From positions 10,384,657-10,448,656 of the forward strand of contig NC_066567.1 in NCBI RefSeq assembly GCF_024679095.1: a stretch of DNA of 64,000 bases, given 5' to 3'. A program made the position numbers and the translations under genes. This stretch comes from Eriocheir sinensis (Eukaryota > Arthropoda > Malacostraca > Decapoda > Varunidae). The number at the start of each line of letters is the position of its first letter. The stretch's first letter is position 1. Below the pieces are notes generated by a model. That model was not told where the DNA came from and ran no database searches. It was given only the letters and a program-made list of their open reading frames with translations. Below, one piece after another: positions 23,321 to 33,159 of the stretch.

Positions 23321-24611
23321 ACCAAGATCAAGACCAAGACCCAACAACAGAATGGTTAACATAGAAACAAAATGCAAGGATGTGTTACTTACAATAGGAA
23401 AAATAGGAAAATGGAAAGTTAGGATAGTGTTAGTCTACTGTAGTGTTGGTGATGTAGAGAGAAACAAGGAAATAACACAAGAAATAGAAAAAAATAATAG
23501 AGGAAAATTCAGAGCCACTGATGATAATGGGTGACTTTAACGGACATGTGGGGTTCAAGGGAACACAAAAAGTAAACAAATGGGGAAGTGATTTTACAGT
23601 GGATGGAAAAATATGGATTGATCATGTTAAATGATGACGAGAGGTGTGAGGGAGCAGTGACATGGAGCCGAGATGGACAGCAGAGTGTAATAGATTATGT
23701 TTTGGTGACAGACAGGGTGTATAACAAATTCCATAAAATGAAGATAGATGAAGAGAAGGAAGTATATGATCATTCAGACCTAACCTGATAGAGGTGGAAT
23801 TAAGGGTAAAAGAAGAAAAGAGGGAGTAAAAAAAAAAATTAATGGATTGAGAGGGAGTATTATAAGACAGATAAATCATCGCTAGAAAACTTTAGGAAAG
23901 AGCTAGAAGAAAGTGTGACGAGGAATAAGGTGGACAGTAGCCTATAGGAGAACTGAAGGAAAAAATGAGAGAAACAGCAGATGCAGCGCTAAAAAGTGTA
24001 TATAGAAGGAGAGAAAAAGCTAGGGGACGGCGAGGAGCCAGCATGGATAAATGAAGAAATAAGGAAAGAAATAAAAGAAAGGAAGAGGTTAAACAGGAAT
24101 AGGAGAAATGCAAAATGCAAAGAAGAGGAAGAAAGGTGGAAAAAGTTATATTTAGAACAAAGAACAAGGGTAGGGTAAGGTGGGGTAAGATGCCCCCCTG
24201 GGGTGAAAGGCCCCCCCCTTGGTTTTGTCTTTCTTTCTTTCTTTTCTCAAGCAGTCACATGATCAAGTAGGCAACACCAACTCTGTGCTCACAGGAACTA
24301 CTGGAGTAAACAATGGACAGTTGTTCTGGCCACAAGGGGACATTTCTTCTTTTTGACTAATTTCTTGTAAGTTTTCAGTGATTTTAATGATACCTAATTA
24401 ACGACAAAGAACTGTAGAGTTAGCCTGATGGCTATGGGTAACTGCTCTAAGACGTCTAGACCATATTGTATGTGATTATACTCTGCCTACTTACTTGTAG
24501 GAAAGATGGTGACATTTTGTGTATATATGAGTTGCCAGGGTAAGAGCCCCCCCTGTGCCTTTGGGGTAAGTTGCCCACAGGGAGGCCTTTTACCCCACTT
24601 GTGGGGTTATC

Positions 24612-24827
24612 TTGTGTAATTATCTCAGCGTTCATTTATTATCAGCAACTCATCCATTATCAGCAACAAAGAAGAAAACTCCATCTCCAGTTTCGTCTGA
24701 TGAGGATGAATGGCCTTGTTTGGTATGTGGGGAACCATTTGCTAATAGCAGGCCTTCAGAAAAATGGGTTCAGTGTCGGGGTTGTAGAAATTGGTCACAT
24801 GCAGAATGTAGTAGGTTTGATCTGTAA
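24612..24827 (+). pseudogene. PHD-like zinc finger, transposase C-terminal remnant
   Basis: The frame contains an acidic lead (SDEDEWP), then CLVCGEPF, KWVQCRGC and NWSHAEC. That is a C-x2-C, C-x2-C, H-x2-C zinc-binding series as in PHD-like fingers at the end of Tigger/jerky-type transposases. The expected last C-x2-C pair is absent from this frame. A CAFC-containing stretch occurs just beyond the hairpin at 24819-24930 in a shifted frame, which suggests the finger was split by that insertion. The catalytic DDE domain is missing, so this is a fossil fragment. Confidence 0.6.
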
Positions 24828-24930
24828 GTCAAAACTGCGAGTCTGATTAGGCATTACAGTATTGCAATAAAAAAAATAGCAATGCTGTAATGCCTAATCA
24901 GACTCGCAGTTTTGACATACATACAGATCT
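24819..24930. repeat. Small hairpin element inside the zinc-finger ORF
   Basis: Arms of about 40 bp (GTCAAAACTGCGAGTCTGATT outward and its complement) surround an A-rich loop near 24865-24885. GATCT flanks both sides (24819-24823 and 24926-24930), a possible 5-bp duplication. The left edge also resembles a GTAAGT donor and the right edge a CAG acceptor, so an intron cannot be wholly excluded. Confidence 0.75.
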
Positions 24931-26034
24931 AGGCCTACTCCAGTTGTGCATTCTGCATGTTTAAGTTTTTGAAAGGCATCCATAAGTGAATACTTTTGAG
25001 TTTGAGACTGTAAGGAAGTTGGTGTTTTTAACGGTTTCAGATATCAGTATTCAACAGAAAGGACATATTTTATTAAATTAATTGAATATTTAGTTTCATA
25101 TATTTTTCATGAAAGTAGATGTTCCTTTTGTTATATAAATTCAGAAGAAAGGGAAACTAGTCTAATATTACTAGTCTAAAAGAAGGGGATACCTTTTAGA
25201 AAATTAATTAATTGCTTAGTTTTTACATTCTATTCATAAGGAGACACAAATTTGACTGTGTTCCTATATTTCACATCGAGAGATTTATAGGGTATAGTTT
25301 TCAAAAATGGAATACATTTTTATATTTTTATAATGTGAAAAAAATATTTTCCTTTTGTTTCTGTGTTTTATTATTGTAAGCCAGAGTGGGGTAAAAGGCC
25401 TACCCAGTGGGCTTCTTACCCCATATGCAGGGTAAGAAGCCCCCTTTATTATTTTTTTTTTAAATTGTCATTATAATAAAGTCAAAATCATAATGAGTGG
25501 ATATAATATATTCCATAGATACGCCTTAGCCTAAGCTTTCAACAGAACTTTTTTTCAAAATTGTACTGCAAAAAATGTGGTTACAACAGCCAATCTCCCT
25601 TAAGGAGGGCAACTTACCTCACCTTACCCAACAATTAAAGATAAGGATAGGAAAGATGGAGGGAAAAAGATGTGGGAGTATATAAGAATACTTAAAGGGG
25701 AAAAGGTTAAAGATAAAGACACTTTAAGGATATATGGGGAGGACGGAGTGGAACTGGAGAGAGGAAAGGTGGGGGAGGATTAGATTAGATTATTGAGGCG
25801 TTTTGTTTTGGCGCCGCAACTGCGGGGTCATATGGCGCCGGATATAGTCCAAAAAGACTGGTAATTCAAAACTATATAAAACCGGTAAATAATAAAAAAC
25901 ATGACAAAAACAACAACAAAAAATACTATAAAACCAGTTAAAAAATAAAAACGTAAAAAAAAACACTAATAGAACTATGTAAAACCGGTTAAAAATAAAA
26001 TACAAGATAAAATCAACGATACAAAGTCAATAAT

Positions 26035-28090
26035 TTAAAACCTACAGGAGGTTGAGGACGCCAGCCTCCTGTAGGAAGCTATACACGTCATGTCCCGGGG
26101 AGAGTGCCTTCTCCCCCAGCACCAGAGAGAAAAGCTCCCATCTCCGCCCCGACACCGGGGGAGGTACCACTCTCGCAGGTCCCCAAGACTGGGGCACTCG
26201 ACCAGCAAGTGCCGAACAGTCGGGGGGACCAGGCAGTCATCACAGTAGGGCTGAACTCCCCGGGACATGAGGAAGCCATGTGTGTATCGAGTGTGGCCCA
26301 CCATAAGGTGGACTAGGACAGTCTCCTTCTTACGATTCCTAATGTGGGAATACGACCAGGGACGCACAGCCTTGGTCGTGACTTTCCCCATCTTTGTCAT
26401 GGGTACTACTGTCGCCCACCTGCGCTGCCACACACCCCTGAGTGCGCACCGCACGGTGCGATACAGGTCCCTAATAGGAAGAGCGCACTGTGAAGGAGGA
26501 CGAGAAGCAGCGGCCCGCGCCACCTCACCGGCCTCCTCATTACCACGCACAGAGACGTGGGCAGGTACGCAACAGAAGGTAACCTGATGCCCACGCCTTC
26601 TTGCTAAAACTAGCCAGTTAAAAATATCTAACACAATCGGGTGGGTGTTCCTAAAATATTATATTGCCAACAGGGCTGCCTGTGAGTCAAAGTAGACGGT
26701 AAAAATATTGATAGGCGAAGTGAAGATGGTGCGAATAGCTAAAAGAATGGCAGATAGTACTGCGGTAAAAACGGAGGCTAGGACAGGGAAGGATCCAGAA
26801 CGGAAAAAGTCTGGGAAGACGGCTCCAAATCCAACGCCAGCATCGGATTTGGAGCCGTCGTTGTATACTGGTACAGAAGTGGCGTGACTAGCTGTGTGGG
26901 ACAGGAAAATCTGTCGAGCAGTTGCCGATGAGATACTTTCTATGTTGAACGTGAAGTAGCGGCAGAAATGTGTGTTTGGGAACTCCCACGGTGTGATGGG
27001 GGGGTACCTGGTAAACTGCTATAGGGGAGTATGGTAGTGAGAGGTCCCGAATGACATTCCGGGCACGGGGGCCATAGGGGAGAGGTAAGAGAGGGTTGTT
27101 TAAGTATATTATATCAAAGTTATTGTCTAGGGCAACGGTGTATGCAGGGTTGTTAGGTTGGCGTTGTATTTTGTACCAGTACTTTATTATGAGTTCGTCT
27201 CTATGTAAGTCCAAGGGTGGCACTCCTACGTCGACTAAAAGACTTGGTATGGGGGATGATCTAAAAGCGCCTGTTGACAATCGGACTGCCGCGTGGTGGA
27301 CTGCATCAAGTGTGCGGAGGCGTGCGGTTGTTGCCGACGTGTATACTTTGCAGCGGTAGGAACATTCTCGACCCAATAATGTGCCTGGTAAAGGTGTAGG
27401 AGTATTGTGCGGTCAGCGCCCCATGAAGTGCATGACAGAAAACGGAAGAGATCGAGGGATCTCATGCACTTTGTTTTTAAGTCTTTTAGGTGTGGAAGCC
27501 ATGTGAGGCGCCTGTCAAGGATGAGTCCCAAGAACTTGTGTTCTTCCACAATAGGGAGACGTGAGCCGCAGATCAGTTTCTGGATGGTGGCCTCTCAGGC
27601 GGCAAAAGTGCATGGCAACCGACTTGGATGGTGAGAATCGGAAGCCATGATTCTCTGCCCATCTGGATATTCTGTGGATGGCATGTTGCAGTCTTCGCTC
27701 CGCGGTGGACATCCGAGACGCTGAGTACCAGATTGCCAGGTCGTCGACATAGAGGGAGGACGACACCCCCTCTGGGAGCGATGTTGTAACTCCATTTATG
27801 GCCACGGCAAAGAGGGTGACACTCAGGACGTTTCCTTGGTGCACTCCTTCCTGCCGTTCATAGAGTGGTGAGTAGGAGGTACCAACTCGCGGAAGGTCCG
27901 TTCTCCTAGTAATCCCTCAATAAACGTTGGCATGCGTCCCCGAAGACCAAATTTATGAATCTGCTTTAAAATCCCATACCTCCATGTAGTGTCGTAGGCC
28001 TTCTCGAAGTCAAAGAATATGCACACCATGTGTTGTCATTGTGCGAAGGATCGGCAGATAGTTGACTCGAAACGTACAAGGGCGTATACT
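26035..28090 (-). pseudogene. LINE-D ORF2, second part: RT, RNase H, Cys/His tail
   Basis: From 28075 leftward the RT reads ALVRFESTICRSFA, then FFDFEKAYDTTWRYGIL (28020), QGNVLSVTLF (about 27840) and the catalytic YVDD near 27750. KFLGLILDRRLTWLPH follows near 27540. RNase H begins with YNDGSKSDAGVGFG near 26860, has a DSQAAL block near 26685 and a GNEEAGEVARAA block near 26550. A C-terminal YCDDC and HLLVEC zinc-like tail lies near 26240-26190. At least three frame changes occur (27515-27549, 27235-27376 and 26640-26890). Confidence 0.8.
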
Positions 28091-28104
28091 GTACGTAGAT
28101 CTCG

Positions 28105-28315
28105 TTATATATTAGTCTACTAGATTTTCAACAATCTAAAGGTGTACAAATAACTATTGGAGTCGATTCGGGTTCACTGTTTCGTTGCGTACGTTTCCTC
28201 CTACCAGTTCTTCTCCCCGTGGCTCAGACTACACTTGCCTCGCCTCCTGTACGCACTCGTCTGTTCTGCTTAATAAAGCCTTAAGAAGAAGGTTATGTCC
28301 GTACTCTGATATCAC
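28105..28315 (+). repeat. Gypsy 5' LTR
   Basis: Begins TTATATATTAG and ends at ATATCAC. It contains AATAAA at 28272-28277. It matches the 3' LTR 32947-33158 throughout with scattered substitutions. Confidence 0.9.
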
Positions 28316-28320
28316 CACAA

Positions 28321-28336
28321 TTTATTAAGCAGAACA
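28321..28336 (+). promoter_or_regulatory. Putative self-complementary primer-binding site
   Basis: TTTATTAAGCAGAACA starts 5 bp after the 5' LTR and is exactly complementary, over 16 nt, to 28262-28277 inside the LTR. No TGG-starting, tRNA-complementary primer site is seen here. This fits the self-priming known from Tf1/sushi-type elements, if transcription starts near 28262. Confidence 0.6.
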
Positions 28337-28355
28337 TACTGCTACTGAGTCTACG

Positions 28356-29137
28356 ATGGAGAAGCTCCTTCGTCCCGAGAAGTTTGAGGGAAGCGAAGGC
28401 ACCTCCTCAGAGCATTGGAGGCTCTGGTACCGGACGTTCACCAACTTCCTCGACTCCATAAAAGAAGTGTCCGCTCCAGGCAAGCTCCAGCTCCTCATCA
28501 ACTACGTGTCTCCGTCGGTATACTCCTACATCAGCGAGTGCACAAGTTACTCCGATGCCATAAGAGTGCTCGAGGAAGTGTTTGAAACCTCCGAACGAAA
28601 TATTTTCGAGGCATAAACTGGCCACTCGTAAACAGCAATCCTCTGAAACTATCGACCAGTACCTCCAGGCATTGAAGCTGCTTGCCAAAGACTGCTCATT
28701 CAAACCCGTGACGGCTGACGTCTATACCCAGGAGGCCTTCATCATCGGACTTTCCTCCTCCCTCATCCGTCAGCGGCTGCTGCAGAAGCAGACGCTTATC
28801 CCTTGACGAAGCCGTGAGACAAGCTCGCAGTCTGGAGATGGCCCAGCTTAATGCTGAAATGTACGCGTCTTCCCACTCTTCAAACGACTATTCACCTGTT
28901 ACTGCTGCGGTCGACGCTGCCTCGTCAGCTCACTCTGCCACTTCATCCCCGGAAGAAACCAGCGACTTCGAAGTAGCTGTCACCCAACGCTCCTGTCAGT
29001 TTTGTGGTCGCCCCTATCATCCTCGGTTTCGGTGCCCTGCTCGGAACGATGTCACAAGTGTGGCTAAAAGGGACACTTCAGCCCCGTCTGCAGATCTCGT
29101 GTTGCCGGAAGTGGTTCAACTAAAGAGTTTGCCATGA
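28356..29137 (+). pseudogene. Gypsy gag
   Basis: The first frame starts with ATG at 28356 and encodes a gag-like helical capsid region (MEKLLRPEKFEGSEGTS, then WRLWYRTF). It shifts near 28600 and again near 28806 and continues to about 29137. The nucleocapsid part has a first zinc knuckle (CQFCGRPYHPRFRCP near 29000). A second C-rich knuckle is only visible across a frame change near 29055. It would encode the structural polyprotein that packages the element RNA. The two shifts show it is inactive. Confidence 0.75.
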
Positions 29138-29493
29138 CCTTGTCTTCCTTGACCCTGGCTTCTACGTCCTCCCACAGCTCACTTGTCTCTGTTCTCGTCA
29201 ACAAGGTAAGAGTTGATGCACTTGTTGACAGTGGAAGCTCAAACAGTTTTATACATCCTGACTTGGCATCAAGACCGAACTTAAGTTTCTCACCATCCAG
29301 TAAAACAGTTACCATGGCCTCTTCTCCGCTCGTCACCAGCACCAGGGGTCATTGTTTTGTGGACTTGGAAATACAGGATAATGTGTACCCAAACTTCAGA
29401 CTTCCTCTGTTGCCTAATTTGTGTGCCGAAGTAATTTTGGGGAGAGATTTTATGAAGCTACACGACTGCGGAGTTCTCTTTGAGGGGATGTAA
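29134..29493 (+). pseudogene. Gypsy protease region
   Basis: The frame contains the aspartic-protease signature VDALVDSGSSNSFIHP near 29205-29250 and a downstream ILGRDFMKLH motif near 29435. These correspond to the DSG active site and the hydrophobic-hydrophobic-G-R-D flap of retropepsins. It ends with a stop near 29490. The pol frame reopens at 29525, so protease and RT are separated by a short broken linker. Confidence 0.8.
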
Positions 29494-29524
29494 GCCTAAA
29501 CTAACCATTTGAGGAGTCGCTGAG

Positions 29525-31042
29525 ATGAACATTGCTCTCCCGAGTCTCTTCCCCGATATATCCCCGGGCTGCAAACCCATTGCTACCCGGACTCGCCGAC
29601 ATACAAAGTCGGACGAAACTTTCATTCGGGAAGAAGTTAAATCTCTCTTACAACAAGATATAATTGAGGAAAGTCAGTCTCCTTGGAGAGCGCAGGTTTT
29701 GGTGACGAGCAAAGAGAGGCATAAAAGACGAGTGGTCGTTGACTACTCCAGGACCATTAATAGATACACCAACCTAGATGCTTTCCCCATACCCAGGATT
29801 GACGAGTTGGTGCATAAGATGGCCAAGTACAAGGTGTTCTCTAAATTTGATTTAAAAAGTGCCTATTATCAAGTTCCCCTGAAAGAGAGCGAGAAACTAT
29901 ACACCGCTTTTGGAGCTAACGGTCACCTTTATCATTTTAACAGGATCCCTCTCGGCTTGACGAATGCAGTTTCCGCTTTCCAGAGGGCCATAAGTACCAT
30001 CATTTCTGACAATAAGCTTGACAACACCTTTGCATGTATTGATGTGATAATCTGTGGAAAGGATCTTGAAGATCATGACTTACACCTACAACGCTTCAGA
30101 GATGTTGCTTCAAAGTACAGTCTAACCCTTAATGAGGACAAGCGCCAGTTCAGACTAGAGGAGATAAGTTACCTTGGGTATCTAATATCTAACAGATCAT
30201 TACGTCCTGACCCTGATCCCCTGAAACCTCTCAGAGGCTTGCCCGCTCCGTTCGACCCTTGGTCCCTCCGGCGTACTCCTGGTCTTCTCTCTTATTACAG
30301 TCAGTGGATCCCGGACTACTCCAGCAGAATACAGCTCCTCCTGAACTCGAAGACCTTCCCACTCGGGTCCGAAGCGGTTCGGTGTTTCGACTCCCTGAAA
30401 GAAGACACAGCTCGAGCTTCTGTTGCTGCTCTGGACGAAAACCTCCCGCTTGAAGTGGAAACGGATGCGTCGGCTACATCAATTGCAGCTACTCTGTCAC
30501 AGCTTGGTAGGCCTGTCGCATTCTTTTCCAGAACCCTGTCCCCTGCGGAGAAACATCATCCGGCGATCGAGAGGGAAGCCACTGCCATCGTGGAAGCTGT
30601 CCGGAAGTGGCGAATGTTCCTCATCGGGCATAAGTTCAAACTTATTACCGATCAACAGGCGGTGTCCTTCATGCTCAACATCCAGCACTCCTCAAGGATC
30701 AAGAATGACAAGATACTGCGCTGGAGGATCGAACTCGCTGAGTACCAGTACGACATCCAGTTTCGTCCTGGAAAGGAAAATCTGCCTGCTGATGCTTTGT
30801 CAAGAGTGTGTTCGGCCACGTCTGCTCCTGCTGTCTCACTGGAGAAAATTCATGAGTCGTTGTGCCATCCAGGGATCACTCGGCTATTCCACTCAGGGAT
30901 CACTCGGCTATTCCACTACGTAAAGGTGAAAAACCTAACTTACTCTCTTGATGATTTGAAGAAAGTCTGCTTACAGTGTCCTGTTTGCTCAGAGTTCAAA
31001 CCAAGGTACTTCAGGCCTCCTGCTGCTAATCTAATTCGTTAA
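29525..31042 (+). pseudogene. Gypsy reverse transcriptase-RNase H
   Basis: A 505-codon open frame. RT motifs run in order: VVVDYSRTINRYT near 29750, FSKFDLKSAYYQV near 29840, LYHFNRIPLGLTNA near 29930, and the catalytic box near 30035-30050. That box reads CIDV where Ty3/gypsy elements have a Y-x-D-D, so the second aspartate is lost. RNase H follows: LEVETDASATSI near 30455, IEREATAIVEAV and a RPGKENLPADALSRV end near 30770-30805. An HHCC-like integrase N-terminus (HESLCHPG, CLQCPVC) closes the frame, with a 24-bp direct repeat at about 30870-30917. The stop is at 31040. Confidence 0.88.
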
Positions 31043-31056
31043 CTCCGGCCCTTTGA

Positions 31057-32840
31057 CAAAATTTATGTTGATTTCATTGGCCCTAAACCCTCTGCGTCCC
31101 GTAACAAATACCTGCTAGTCATGGTAGATGAATATTCCAGATTTCCTTTTGCCTACCCTTGCCCTAATATGTCGCCCCAAACTGTTATTAACTGTTTTCA
31201 TAAGTTATTTTCAGTGTTTGGTTGCCCGGCTTCTGTTCACTCTGACAGAAGGCCACAGTTCATGTCCAGGGAAGTAAATCAATATCTGATGAATCTTGGG
31301 GTAGTTATGACACATTCTATGCCTTACCACCCGCAGGGAAACGGCCAGAGCGAAAGAGAAAATGGAACCATATGGAGGGCAGTAAGCAAGGATTATATAC
31401 TATAAGGATAGCTCACTGAAACGTCATCGATGACGTCATGACTGCGGTACGTCATCTGGTTCACACTCACCCTACTCTCACGGTATAAAATGTACTAGAA
31501 AACCCTTATTTATTCATATTCATGGTTAGATTTTGCGCTTTTTTGATTGCTAAGGATAAGTAATTAAATTAGGCAGCTGTTGTGTTGGCTAATAGTATAC
31601 AATAATATAAATAATGTGAGAAACAAGGTAAACAAGCTGCAAAAATACTGCTCTGTTTACCATCGATGCTTATGAGTTTTTAACTTTTATTAACATTAGT
31701 TTTCTGCAACATAATTTGCAGGTTTAACTAATCCTGTCATGTATATTTTTTTTTTTTATACATACATATATATTGTATAATATTTACGCAAATTTTTAAC
31801 TAAATGAATTTACCACTACCAAACTTTCACTATAGAGATTTATTGGCTTTTCTTTGATGTTATCACTTTCTTGGAAAATGTTTGGACCGCACCCGCGCAG
31901 ACTTCACCTTCACTTTATCTTTTTGTTTGCAGGCCAAACTCCACTTCAAGGTGTGTTTGTCTCTAGGAAACCTTATGAACTTAACACCTTGACGACTTTC
32001 CCCAGTTGAGCCACTGCAACACCCATATACACCACAAATCACCCACCATTTTCACTGAGCACGCTGCGGTGAGAGCATAGTGAAGTGAACCAGTTTGCTG
32101 CCAAGCACCTTTTGTGTACATGTGTGACGTCATCCGCGGTGCATTGTGGGTAAAACAAAAGCTTAGTGAGCTATCCTTATAGTATATAATCCTTGGCAGT
32201 AAGAATGGCGCTGAAATCTCGTGGTGTCATGGAGAATCAGTGGGAGTCTGTTCTAGATGATGTGCTTCATTCAATCAGGTCCCTCCTTTGCACTGCAACT
32301 AACGAGACTCTCCATGAAAAGCTCTTCTCATATCCTAGAAAAACTTCTAACGGGTATTCTCTCCCCACCTGGCTGTCTCAGCCGGGAACAGTCCTGATGC
32401 GGAAATGTGTTAGTGAGTCAAAGACAGATCCTGTAGTGGAGCCCGTGGACCTGCTCAGCGCAACTCCCCACTACGCACGGATACATCACCCTAATGGCCG
32501 AGAAGGTACTGTCTCCACTAAGGACCTTGCCCCCGCTGGGACGGAGTTTCGACAACCGGCTGAAGCATCCCATGAAGACAAAGACACCGCTCCGCAGCCT
32601 GAACTCGTCCTTAATGTTCCGCTCGAACCTCCGAAGCCTCACTCTCCTCCCCCCCGAAGCCTCACTCTCCTCCACCCCCAAAGCCTCACTCTTATCCACC
32701 CCCGAAGCATCACTCTCCTCCGCCGGCCGATCCGAGCCCCGACAAACCGGAGCTCTGCAAGCCACCAGAAGCTGTACCGGAGCCACTGCGACGTTCCAGC
32801 CGCAAGGAAGCCTGTGGACAGGCTAAACTACTCGAGTTGA
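31057..32840 (+). pseudogene. Gypsy integrase, split by a hAT MITE
   Basis: After the stop at 31040 the catalytic core continues: YVDFIGPKPS near 31065, VMVDEYSRFPFAYP near 31120, VHSDRRPQF near 31237 and HPQGNGQSERENG near 31330. These contain the D, D and E positions of the DDE core. At 31387 the coding is interrupted by an 809-bp MITE and resumes at about 32204 (MALKSRGVM). It runs through a C-terminal region with repeated PRSLTLL-type proline-rich motifs to about 32840. Confidence 0.85.
31387..32195. mobile_element. hAT-type MITE in gypsy integrase
   Basis: Perfect 31-bp terminal inverted repeats begin CAAGGATTATATAC, and GCAGTAAG is duplicated on both sides (31379-31386 and 32196-32203). 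The 8-bp duplication and CAAGG end fit hAT. Removing the MITE and one duplicate rejoins the integrase reading frame. The inside is non-coding and AT-rich. The subterminal regions carry several TGACGTCA-like motifs. Confidence 0.93.
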
Positions 32841-32946
32841 ATGTGTTTTTTTACATCTTCAATGTATTCCACTATGTTTATTTTTTGGGTTGTGTGTTAA
32901 ATGGGGTTTTGTACTTTTAGGGTTCTTAGTTTTGTGGGGGAGAATA

Positions 32947-33158
32947 TTATATATTAGTCTACTAGATTCTCAACAATCTAAAGGTATACAAATAACTATT
33001 GGAGTCGATTCGGGTTCACTGTTTCGTTGCCTAAGTTTCCTTCTACCAGTTCTTCTCCCCGTGGCTCAAACTACACTTGCCTTGCCTCCTGTACGCATTC
33101 GTCTGTTCTGCTTAATAAAACCTTTAAGAAGAAGGTTATGTCCGTACTCTGAAATCAC
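32947..33158 (+). repeat. Gypsy 3' LTR
   Basis: Matches the 5' LTR at 28105-28315. A purine tract GTGGGGGAGAAT (about 32934-32945) just before it is the likely polypurine primer. Confidence 0.9.
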
Positions 33159-33159
33159 A

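Larger units (their letters stand above)
24173..25629. mobile_element. Pogo/Tigger-like DNA transposon remnant
   Basis: The termini GGGTAAGGTGGGGTAAGATG (left) and the complement of GGGTAAGGTGAGGTAAGTTG (right) are inverted repeats. GGGGTAA..GCCCC motifs recur inside near 24545 and 25390. The element carries a zinc-finger ORF of the kind found at the C-terminus of some DDE transposases (24612-24827) but no DDE core. The target duplication is unclear. It interrupts the LINE coding at 23320-25775. Confidence 0.6.
23320..25775 (+). mobile_element. LINE fragment with endonuclease, split by a pogo-like element
   Basis: An endonuclease domain reads through two frames at 23350-23860. Its motifs are MGDFNGHVGF near 23525, SVIDYVLVTDRVY near 23685 and a degraded SD(H) motif near 23780. 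A basic linker follows to about 24170. After the inserted element, 25630-25770 resumes the same lysine- and arginine-rich coding style (KDRKDGG, then KGKRLKI). The RT is missing because the I-type LINE-D starts at about 25775. Stops and shifts are numerous. Confidence 0.68.
28105..33158 (+). mobile_element. Ty3/gypsy LTR retrotransposon inserted in LINE-D
   Basis: Two direct LTRs of about 211 bp flank gag, protease, RT-RNase H and integrase in Ty3/gypsy order. The LINE-D coding sequence continues on either side: a RT block near 28075 and, across the element, at 33160. The LTRs differ at roughly ten positions, so it is not recent. A hAT MITE (31387-32195) interrupts the integrase. The target duplication was not clear (ATCTC versus ATCCT at the edges). 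Confidence 0.92.

Noticed and set aside
28105..33158. An endogenous retrovirus with an envelope gene
   Set aside because: The region after integrase holds only the proline-rich C-terminus and the 3' LTR. No envelope frame or room for one was seen.
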